Below are positions 52,643 through 61,000 of a DNA stretch of 64,000 nt, piece after piece. The stretch covers positions 3,844,001 through 3,908,000 of the forward strand of contig NZ_CP126095.1 in assembly GCF_030123105.1 (NCBI RefSeq). The letters are read 5' to 3'. The stretch comes from Paenibacillus sp. G2S3. GTDB lineage: Bacteria; Bacillota; Bacilli; Paenibacillales; Paenibacillaceae. The translations under genes and the position numbers were made by a program. Under the pieces are notes generated by a model, which saw nothing but the letters and a program-made list of their open reading frames with translations, did no database searches and was not told the origin of the DNA. The first letter of the stretch is position 1. Every line of letters begins with the position of its first letter.

Positions 52643-55396
52643 CTATCGATAACGAATCCATAAATCTATGGGGTAACGACCCGCATTGCGACCGTACAAG
52701 GCTAAACCTCCGCCCTCTGCTTGAAGCTCCAAACGGAAAGTACGATTGCGATCTAGTTTAGCTGCTAACTGCCCCGGTACAAACACCTTGCATAGATAGC
52801 CGTAAGAGCCAGCCTCATCCAACTTATTTGCTATTGGCTGATAGTGCCAAGACAATACGCCTCTGCTATCGGCAGGATCATCTGGCAAATAGAAGGAGCC
52901 AATCTGTTGACTTTCTACCAGAACCTTCACACGTGAAGGATGACGTTCTTCATCGGTCATGTAGTAGGTGTTCGGATTATACTCTACCCTAGCATCTGCT
53001 CCGTGCATGAGATCAAGTCCCATTTCATTTTGCTTTGCGCCTTCAACATTTCGAGCCAACACTCGCTTTGCGCTGGCTTCGAACATAATTTCGATCTCGC
53101 CAATCATCTTTTTCTCCATACCATCTGGAAGTGCTACATCGTATACATAATGGCCTTGTCCAGCTCCATTGATTTTTGCGCATTGAATAGCTTCCCATTG
53201 TTGTTCAAAGTTGTGTTCTCTATACGCACCAACAGGGATACTAATACAATCTCCATCCCCTTCAAACCTTTCGCCTTGATTACCGCTTCTTACATCAAAC
53301 GTAATGAAGTTGCGAGTGATTACCTCTCCCTTATTATTTTTCAAGGAAAGTGCCAGCACTGCAACTGCATCCTGATCGGGCATAATGACATATAGTGGTG
53401 GTAAATCCGCTACTCCATATCCGTCCCAATTCACTGACATACGCTCACTTTGTGCAACAACTCGTGTTCCCAAATTGTCGTACAAAAGTTCCCACTTCAT
53501 TTGCAAATGCTGTCCATGATATTTATCTGAGAAGCTGGAACGAAGGAGCGGAACTTTAACTTCATCCTTTGCGTTTACGGTCTGACACGGCGGTGCATCG
53601 ATCACGATGAAGTCCGGAGAATGTAGATCAGAAATCGTCATCCCGGGAACAAAGGCATCATAACCAAAATCTTTATCGCTGCCATCTAACCGATAATAAC
53701 CATTGAACTCGTTCGTAACATCGCGAAATTCGGTAAACACAAAACCACATAGCTTATCATGCCGCCGGAATTCATTCATCATATAGCGGTAATGCCACGC
53801 TAAATCACTATCCCCTGCCCCACCTTCGATTCCCCACACGTTACCACATTCACTGTTCATAAGCGGAGCATCTGATTGCACATTACCTCCGATACAGTTA
53901 AAGTCTGAACCCGGAAAAGTTTTGTCTACAACCTCATTCAAATGAGCTCTAAGCTGATCATAACCATTAATGTAGAAATGCCATGTATTGATATCAGACT
54001 CCACATGATCATAGTTACAAGGAGAGTTATCTTCTACGATTCGAGTAGGATCAAGTCGTTTTGCCCAGCGATATTGTTCCCGAACCCATTCCTGTGTTTC
54101 TTTGAGATAACTGTTCTGCTGCTGTACATCACTCGTCAGACTAGTGTCCTGAGCGTTCGTCTTCAAGCCCCAAGTCTCGTTAAACATTACCCATGAGAAA
54201 ATGGATGGATGATTATAGTCTCGTTCAATAACCTCGAGTGCTTCACGTTCATACGAGGCACGTGCTTTTTCATCGGGATTTCCCCAAAAGCAAGGCATGT
54301 CTTCCATCACCAAAATACCCAGTTTATCCGCCCAATATAGCTTACGTGGTTCCTCTGGCTTGATATGAATACGCACAAAGTTCAGTCCCAAACGTTTCAT
54401 TAGATAGATTTCATCCCGCATGTCTTCATCAGACGGATAAGTGAAATAGCCCGTTTTGTGATAAGACTGGTCAAGGGTACCGTTTAAATAAATCGGCTTA
54501 CCATTGAGGGTAAACCAGCGATAACCACGCTCATCAAAACGCACAGTTTGGATTTCTCGGACTCCGAAATAGGTTCTGACTGTGTCTGTGCCAAAAGATC
54601 CGCTAAGTTGTAGTTCGCCTTCGTACAAATAAGGTGTATCTGGACTCCATAATTTGGGATCTGTTATATGGAAAGAGAGCTTAAATTCATTTTCCCCTGC
54701 GATGAGATCTATTTTCTCAGTATGCAATATAGAATTCTCTGCGAATTGCAGCGTGAAATCTGCCGATCCATTTTCTTGTGCAAAGATTCTTGTAGTCACG
54801 TCCACTTGCCCATCAATAGTGGTCACAAACTTAGCATCTTTCATATAAGTCTGAGGCCGAGATTCTAGCCATACGGGCTGCCAGATTCCGCGAATTTCTC
54901 CATAACCTTGTTTGCCTCGTGCTTGGTAATCACGATCGAAGTCCTCTACTCTAACGACAATTGTATTGTCTGAATCTTCAACCCAGTACTCAGTAACTTC
55001 AAACTCGAACGAACCATAACCACCTTGGTGTGAACCAACATGTACTCCGTTAATCCAAACATCACATGAATAATCTACTGCCCCGAATCGCAAAAATAGT
55101 CGTGTCTGTGAGTCGATAGGCTGCCATTTCAAGGTCCGCCGATACCATCCTACCCCTTTATGATCACTGCCAATACCGGATAATGGACTTACCCAAGAAA
55201 AAGGAACAGTAATCCTCGAACTGTAAGCGATTTCGGAATTGGAATACCAATAATTGCTAATTCCTTCATTGTTCGGATCAAAGCTAAATGACCATTCCCC
55301 ATTCAAATTCATCCAATCATTGCGCTGCCAATGTGGATGCGGATGTTCAGGACGAGGAATCGGAAGACTCTCAACATTCAGTACGGAAGTTGTCAT
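52643..55396 (-). CDS. Glycoside hydrolase family 2 enzyme
   Basis: The cytoplasmic protein has 917 residues without signal peptide. The N-terminal sugar-binding jelly roll (about 20-205: WMNLNGEWSFSFDPN, GVGWYRRTLKW, CDVWINGVHVGSHQGGY) is followed by an Ig-like domain and a TIM barrel. The barrel has IRIHIKPEEPRKLYWADKLGILVMEDMP-type segments (the first residues read FVRIHIK), the acid/base Glu in WVMFNETWG, and the nucleophile Glu in LMNSECGNVWG. About 300 C-terminal residues form further beta domains. The specificity (beta-galactosidase, glucuronidase or other) cannot be told. It is divergent from an ArsR-type regulator across 145 bases that hold both promoters. Confidence 0.88.
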   Translation of the reverse strand: MTTSVLNVESLPIPRPEHPHPHWQRNDWMNLNGEWSFSFDPNNEGISNYWYSNSEIAYSSRITVPFSWVSPLSGIGSDHKGVGWYRRTLKWQPIDSQTRLFLRFGAVDYSCDVWINGVHVGSHQGGYGSFEFEVTEYWVEDSDNTIVVRVEDFDRDYQARGKQGYGEIRGIWQPVWLESRPQTYMKDAKFVTTIDGQVDVTTRIFAQENGSADFTLQFAENSILHTEKIDLIAGENEFKLSFHITDPKLWSPDTPYLYEGELQLSGSFGTDTVRTYFGVREIQTVRFDERGYRWFTLNGKPIYLNGTLDQSYHKTGYFTYPSDEDMRDEIYLMKRLGLNFVRIHIKPEEPRKLYWADKLGILVMEDMPCFWGNPDEKARASYEREALEVIERDYNHPSIFSWVMFNETWGLKTNAQDTSLTSDVQQQNSYLKETQEWVREQYRWAKRLDPTRIVEDNSPCNYDHVESDINTWHFYINGYDQLRAHLNEVVDKTFPGSDFNCIGGNVQSDAPLMNSECGNVWGIEGGAGDSDLAWHYRYMMNEFRRHDKLCGFVFTEFRDVTNEFNGYYRLDGSDKDFGYDAFVPGMTISDLHSPDFIVIDAPPCQTVNAKDEVKVPLLRSSFSDKYHGQHLQMKWELLYDNLGTRVVAQSERMSVNWDGYGVADLPPLYVIMPDQDAVAVLALSLKNNKGEVITRNFITFDVRSGNQGERFEGDGDCISIPVGAYREHNFEQQWEAIQCAKINGAGQGHYVYDVALPDGMEKKMIGEIEIMFEASAKRVLARNVEGAKQNEMGLDLMHGADARVEYNPNTYYMTDEERHPSRVKVLVESQQIGSFYLPDDPADSRGVLSWHYQPIANKLDEAGSYGYLCKVFVPGQLAAKLDRNRTFRLELQAEGGGLALYGRNAGRYPIDLWIRYR

Positions 55397-55434
55397 GATA
55401 TGAGCACAGCCTTTCTAAATAAGAAGTTGAGCTC

Positions 55435-55463
55435 ATTTTAGCATCAGTATATAAAATTCGCAA
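55435..55463 (-). promoter_or_regulatory. Promoter of the GH2 gene
   Basis: On the minus strand TTGCGA (55458-55463), a 17-base spacer and TAAAAT (55435-55440) preceded by TGC, an extended -10. Confidence 0.65.
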
Positions 55464-55476
55464 TGTATATTATAAT

Positions 55477-55505
55477 TTTACAATATCAATTCTTCAGTGT
55501 ACAAT
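55477..55505 (+). promoter_or_regulatory. Promoter of the ArsR-type regulator gene
   Basis: TTTACA (55477-55482), a 17-base spacer and TACAAT (55500-55505). TACAATATC occurs twice, at 55479 and 55500, one copy in each hexamer region, and could be a direct-repeat operator. This promoter lies just upstream of the -35 box of the facing GH2 promoter. Confidence 0.65.
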
Positions 55506-55541
55506 ATCCTCAACCAATCCTAATGAAAAGGAATACAACCA

Positions 55542-56480
55542 ATGAATGATATTTCGCAAGAAACGATACGGTACCCTGCATCACGTATCTTAGATGTTGC
55601 TAAAGCACTTTCTGGAGATGTCAGAGTCCGGATTCTTGAAGCCCTTGGTGACAAGCCCATGAGTGTCAGTCAATTGGCCGAGACACTTGGCGTAGCTCAG
55701 CCTACAATTTCAATCAATGTACAGACCCTTGAGCAAGTTAACTTAATCTCATCTACACAAGGTGCAAATCGTGAGAAAATATGCGCGGTCACCTGCCGAT
55801 CCATCCATCTCGATCTCCCCTCGAAGCTGGGCGATGGGCTGCATCAAACAGAAGAAATACATATGCCGATCGGGATGTTCTCCCATTGTTCTATTCAACC
55901 CTCTTGTGGTATGGCTGGAAAAGACGGCGGAGTCATCGGTTCTCAGGATGATCCACGGGTATTCTACATGCCGGAACGAGTTGAAGCGTCTCTCTTATGG
56001 TTCGCTGACTCTGGCTATGTCGAATACTATTTTGCCAACCCATTGCCCCCTGGTGTAGAGCTGGATGAGATTCGGATTTCGGCTGAGGTTTGTTCTGAAG
56101 CACCTGCATTCCGTGAAGATTGGGCAAGCGACATCACTTTAACTATAAATGACCTACATGTCGGTACTTGGACTTGTCCATCAGATTTCGGTAACCGGAA
56201 AGGAAAGCTGACACCCGAACGTTGGAAGAGTGGTACAGAATATGGAATGCTGACAGAGTGGAGTATCTCAGAACAGGGTAGCAAAATTAACGGGATTACT
56301 TCTTCCCCTACTACAATTAGCTCACTAGAACTGGCATTTAATGAACCCATTCGTGTACGCTTTGAGATTCGCGAGGATGCCCTCAATAGACGAGGACTTA
56401 ATTTATTCGGAAGTGGTTTCGGAGATTACTCACAGGATATTATCCTATCGTTTGTGCGTCGTTCATTATCAAGTACATGA
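55542..56480 (+). CDS. ArsR-type regulator with large C-terminal sensor domain
   Basis: The protein has 312 residues. About 15-85 form an ArsR-like winged helix: SGDVRVRILEALGDKPMSVSQLAETLGVAQPTISINVQTLEQVNLI. The remaining 220 residues are beta-rich and are not found in classical 100-residue ArsR repressors; they contain MFSHCSIQPSCGMAG, ARVFYMPERV-like segment, a YVEYYFANPLPPGVELDEIRIS stretch and a conserved DLHVGTWTCPSDFGNRKGKLTP. No metal-binding Cys set of the ArsR core is seen. It is divergent from the GH2 gene, so a sugar-sensing role is inferred. The start ATG follows AAAAGGAAT. Confidence 0.82.
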   Translation: MNDISQETIRYPASRILDVAKALSGDVRVRILEALGDKPMSVSQLAETLGVAQPTISINVQTLEQVNLISSTQGANREKICAVTCRSIHLDLPSKLGDGLHQTEEIHMPIGMFSHCSIQPSCGMAGKDGGVIGSQDDPRVFYMPERVEASLLWFADSGYVEYYFANPLPPGVELDEIRISAEVCSEAPAFREDWASDITLTINDLHVGTWTCPSDFGNRKGKLTPERWKSGTEYGMLTEWSISEQGSKINGITSSPTTISSLELAFNEPIRVRFEIREDALNRRGLNLFGSGFGDYSQDIILSFVRRSLSST

Positions 56481-56573
56481 TATCACGGAAGAATTGCACA
56501 CCTGAACCCAGAGAGGATCGAAAGCTTCAGGTATGCAAGAGGACTGGAAATACACTTTTTCCTTATACATTAA

Positions 56574-56951
56574 TTACTTGCGCTTATCTTCTGCTTTTTT
56601 GATATTTTCAGCCACTCTATATTTCACAATTTTACTAATTAGTTCATAGGGCATCTGCTGATGAAGAGGAAATTGAATGGATCCTTTCGCTCCTTTATAG
56701 ACTGATAATTCTTCTTTAAAAGCATCAATCCCATTCGGCGTTGGGTAAAATCCAATATGGTTTTTGAAAGCTGCAAAATGCACTAGATTTCCGTGCAGTG
56801 CAAAAGTAGGCATCTGATAACTAATCTTTTCTTTTGCATCAGGTGCCGCTTCCTTTATCACTTTTCTTATTGTACTAAGGATTTCTTGAATCTCCGGTGG
56901 AAACTTGGAAATATAGTCATCGATCGATTCATACGTAACTTTACCCTCCAT
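56574..56951 (-). CDS. DUF1801 domain protein
   Basis: The small cytoplasmic protein has 125 residues. YESIDDYISKFPPEIQEILSTIRKVI, then KISYQMPTFALHGNLVHFAAFKNHIGFYP and KGSIQFPLHQQMPYELISKIVKYR are typical of DUF1801 (YdhG-like, related to frataxin-like and iron-chaperone candidates). The biochemical role is unsettled. The start ATG follows GGAGAGGGG. It is the last of three small co-directional genes. Confidence 0.85.
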   Translation of the reverse strand: MEGKVTYESIDDYISKFPPEIQEILSTIRKVIKEAAPDAKEKISYQMPTFALHGNLVHFAAFKNHIGFYPTPNGIDAFKEELSVYKGAKGSIQFPLHQQMPYELISKIVKYRVAENIKKAEDKRK

Positions 56952-56982
56952 GTTAAGTCCCCTCTCCGTTTCAAGTTCACTT

Positions 56983-57345
56983 TTAACTTTGATGAAGTGC
57001 TGCTAAAGCCTCGTCTTCTGTACTCTTGAACAATATTTTATTCCCCTGATTGCATTCGTAAATAAAATCATTCAGACTTTTACTATTATAACCAGTGAAT
57101 TCTCCTACAATAGCAACTCGCATCTGATAGTTTGTATACTTCTGAAGAATCTCTCCGGCAATTCCTGTCTTTAACTCAAAAAAATCATCCGTGATTTGTT
57201 CTTTTCTTAGAATCATTTTATCGCATTCTTGATATCTCACGTTTGCCATTAGATCGAGTGCATCATTTACATTATTAATTACAATACCTTCGCTGGAAAT
57301 CAAAGCTACTGTTGAATTGTCTTTACGGTTTAATGTGACTTGCAT
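56983..57345 (-). CDS. DUF4180 domain protein
   Basis: The protein has 120 residues: VALISSEGIVINNVNDALDLMANVRYQECDKMIL, then FFELKTGIAGEILQKYTNYQMRVAIVGEF and a C-terminal helix. It matches the DUF4180 family of small Firmicutes proteins with a STAS-like alternation of strands and helices; the function is unknown. The start ATG follows AAAAAAGGAGC and its first base is one base from the end of the ankyrin gene, so the two are co-translated. Confidence 0.85.
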   Translation of the reverse strand: MQVTLNRKDNSTVALISSEGIVINNVNDALDLMANVRYQECDKMILRKEQITDDFFELKTGIAGEILQKYTNYQMRVAIVGEFTGYNSKSLNDFIYECNQGNKILFKSTEDEALAALHQS

Positions 57346-57346
57346 T

Positions 57347-57865
57347 CTAAATTGCTCCTTTTTTAATAAGAAATTCCTTAACGGTGTGGTTTCCTTGTTG
57401 GATGGCTATAGCTAATGCTGATTCACCACCTTCAATTTTAGCATGGATGTCAGCTCCATGTTCGATTAACAAGCGTATCAGCTCCACATTATCCGTATGG
57501 TAAGCCGCAGAATGCAAGGCAGTATGTCCATCGCTATCAAAAATATTAGTCTGAGCACCCTTGTTCAGTAGCAGCTGGATAACACTCATATCCCGCTCCC
57601 CAGCAATAGCAGCATGAAGTGCAGTATTGGAAGGAATGTAACTAATCTTGGAATGGGATACTGCATCAATCTCAGCACCATAGTCTATCAATACCTGCGC
57701 CGCTGCTTCTTTACCGAAATGTGCTGCATATCCCAAAGGTGTAAGACCCTCGTTATTTTCCGTATTTGCTAGAGCTGGATGGGATTCTAGAATTTCTTTT
57801 AGCCGTGCAGCATTACCTTGCTGAGCTGCCTGAAAAACTTCATTAATGCTTTGACGCAATTCCAT
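57347..57865 (-). CDS. Ankyrin-repeat protein
   Basis: The cytoplasmic protein has 172 residues with four ankyrin repeats (about 10-170): AARLKEILESHPALANTEN, GLTPLGYAAHFGKEAAAQVLIDYGAEID, TALHAAIAGERDMSVIQLLLNKGAQTN and HTALHSAAYHTDNVELIRLLIEHGADIH, closing with a partial repeat. Ankyrin repeats bind proteins. It is the first of three small genes; the target is unknown. The start ATG follows AAGAGGCG. Confidence 0.9.
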   Translation of the reverse strand: MELRQSINEVFQAAQQGNAARLKEILESHPALANTENNEGLTPLGYAAHFGKEAAAQVLIDYGAEIDAVSHSKISYIPSNTALHAAIAGERDMSVIQLLLNKGAQTNIFDSDGHTALHSAAYHTDNVELIRLLIEHGADIHAKIEGGESALAIAIQQGNHTVKEFLIKKGAI

Positions 57866-57942
57866 TAGATTTCGCCTCTTTTCGATTGATCTTATAAACG
57901 ATCTAACTTATTTTTTCTGGATAGTTACTTCTATTTCCTGCT

Positions 57943-57997
57943 ATGAAAAGAAAAGAGTATTCCTTCGAAGGTTATCGAATGAATACTCTCTCTTTTC
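57943..57997 (-). terminator. Terminator of the second SLH gene
   Basis: AGAGTATTC and GAATACTCT arms with an inner CCTTCGAAGG stem; T-rich sequence follows on the minus strand. Confidence 0.75.
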
Positions 57998-58019
57998 AAT
58001 GTATATTGTGAGTCACTTT

Positions 58020-61000
58020 TTAAATTAAATCAGACTTTTGAAGAAGCCGCTTAACGATCGCTGCAACCTCAGCTCTAGTCATATCATCCTTCGGAGCAAG
58101 CACATTGCTGCTGCGTCCCATGATTACCCCTGCCTGCAAGCAGTCAGTAATTGCGCTAAGCGCCCAGTCAGATGCTTTGCCAGCATCGGTATATGGGGTC
58201 AAGAATCCTTCAGCGGATTGATTAGAAAGTTTAGCCTTTAGCGCTGTGATTTTCATCGCTTTGGCGATAATTAGCATCGCTTGTTCACGGGTAATATGGT
58301 CATCAGGCCGGAACATACCATCTTCAAAACCATTGATTAATTGATATGCATATGCAGTATTGATCGCACTGTTATACCAATCCGTAGTTTTAACATCCGA
58401 AAATGGTGTTGCCGCTTGACTCAAACCTAGTCCGAGACCGCGAACGACAATCGCCGCAAACTCTGCGCGGGTAATCGCTTGATCAGGAGTAAATTGACCA
58501 TTGCCAGTCCCTTCGATAACTAATCGGGAACCCATATCATTTACTGAATCTTTTGCCCAGTGATTAGCAACATCACTGAATTCAAGTGGATGCCAGATAA
58601 CAGAGTAAGTGCCACCAGTAAGGCTATTAATTGTAGCAAAATATTTGCCATCAATTACTACCACTTTAGTAGGTACATGATGCACTGAGCCATCAGCATC
58701 AATATACACACCTGTTGTAATCTTGTTCGGGTCCATGCCTTCTGGAATAGCAATGGTACGTTTCACGTACGTATTGAATTGGGAAAGTTCAATACTCTTA
58801 TCTCCGTAAATGCCTCTAGCCGTAAAATTAACTGGCGCAGAGATCAATGAAAATGATCCTTTTTGAGCAGCAGCCTCTATAGCTTTAACTTCCGCGGCTG
58901 TCGGAGTGCTAATTTCAATCTGTATCTTAATATCTTGTAAAGCTACAGACTTACCAAACTGCGCGGATAAGGCGTCAACATTAAGCTGCCCAGCAGGCAG
59001 TGTAAATGTCGCATTTCCGGTTCTGATCTCAAGCACTGCTTGATTTCCCTGCATATTTTTAACCATTTGTCCGTTTAGTTCACCAACCGTAGCATCAGAT
59101 TGTCTACTAGCAGAAATAGAAACTACTGCACCTTTACCTTCAGCGGCGAGCTTGTCCTCTAGCTTCTTCTGATCTAATGAAATGGTGGTTAGCGTTTGAT
59201 CCTTCCGTTTACCATTCGTCACGGTTCCCACGGTTTCCGCTTTACCATTGATAAGAACAGAAGCGTCTTTAACAGCTGGTGCCGGCGTTGCTGATGGGGT
59301 TGATTGCGATGGAACACCAGCATCACCAGATGGCGCGCTCGGGATGACTGTATTGGATTCAGCAGATGATTCGCTGATGCCAGCCTTATTGATGGCCTGT
59401 ACCGTGAAGGTGTAGCTTGTACCATTCGTCAAGCCACTGATTGTAAGGGGACTTCCATTCCCCGTAACCGTCAGCCCTCCCGGATGAGCCGTTACAATAT
59501 ATCCTGTGATTTCACTTCCACCATCGTTTACCGGCGGTGTAAAGGTGATGATCGCTTGACCATTCTCTGCTATTGCAGTTACGGATGTTGGAATACCCGG
59601 TGCTGTAACTGGCTTAACTGGAGCCTTCACAGTAACGGTTGTTGAAGCCGTATAACTGCCATCCTTGGTCGTAACCGTAATAATGGCTTTTCCCTCACCA
59701 ACCGGAATTACTACTCCATCCACAACCTTAGCTACAGTCTCATCGCTGGAGCTCCAGATCAGGTCCTTATTGGTCGCATCGGCAGGTGTTACCGTCGCTT
59801 TTAGCGTTTCCCCATCTTCACCAACTGTTAAATCAAGTGTTGACTGGTCTAAGCTTACTCCTGTTACGATAACGGTAGGTGGTGTTGCTGCTGCCACATT
59901 CACAGTCGTTGATGCACTATAACCTCCATCTTTGGTCGTAACCGTAATGATGGCTGTGCCCTTACCAACTGGAGTCACCACTCCATTCACGACTGTTGCG
60001 ATCGTTTCATCACTGGAGCTCCAGATCACGTCCTTATCGGTTGCATTGGCAGGTGTTACCGTCGCTTTTAGCGTCTCCCCATCTTCACCCACCGTTAAAT
60101 TAAGTGTAGACTGGTCTAAGGTTACTCCAGTTACGATAACGATAGGAGGCGTTGCTGCTTTCACATTCACTGTTGTTGAAGCTGTATAACTTCCATCTTT
60201 GGTCGTAACCGTGATAATTGCTGTCCCTACACCAACCGGAGTTACTACTCCGTAAACAACCTTGGCTACAGTCTCATCGCTGGAGCTCCAGATAACACCC
60301 TTATTCGTTGCATCAGCAGGTGCCACTGTCGCTTGTAAGGTTTCCTCTTCTTCACCCACGGTTAAATTAAGTGTTGGCTGGTCTAAGGTTACTCCAGTTA
60401 CAATAACGGTAGGTGGCGTAGCTGCTGTTACATTCACTGTCGTTGAAGCCGTAAAACTTCCATCTTTGGTCGTTACAGTAATAATTGCTGTGCCCTCACC
60501 AACTGGAGTCACCACTCCATTCACGACTGTTGCGATTGTTTCATCGCTGGAGCTCCAGATCACGTCTGTGTCCGTCGCATTTGCAGGTTCTATTGTCGCC
60601 TTTAGTAAGGCATCAGCTTCACCAGCAGTTAACTCGAGAGTCTTATGATCAAGCTTCACTCCAGTTACGTTCACTACTGGTGCACTAACAGTAATGGTGG
60701 ATGTAGCAGTATAACTTCCATCCGCAGTTGTTGCTGTAATAATTGCTGTTCCAGCTTTAACTGGGGTGACCACTCCATTCACAACTGTCGCTACAGTTGC
60801 ATCACTAGAGCTCCAGGTCACTGTTTTGTTCGTGGCATTAGCAGGTGCAATTACAGCACTCAGTGTATCTCCCGCTTCTCCCTCCGTTAAACTAAGTGAG
60901 TCTTTACTCAAAGTGACTCCAGTTACGAGGACATCCCCCACATCGTTTACCTGTACATTGAAGGTGTATATACTACTTAAAGAGCCGTCATTTACAGTAA

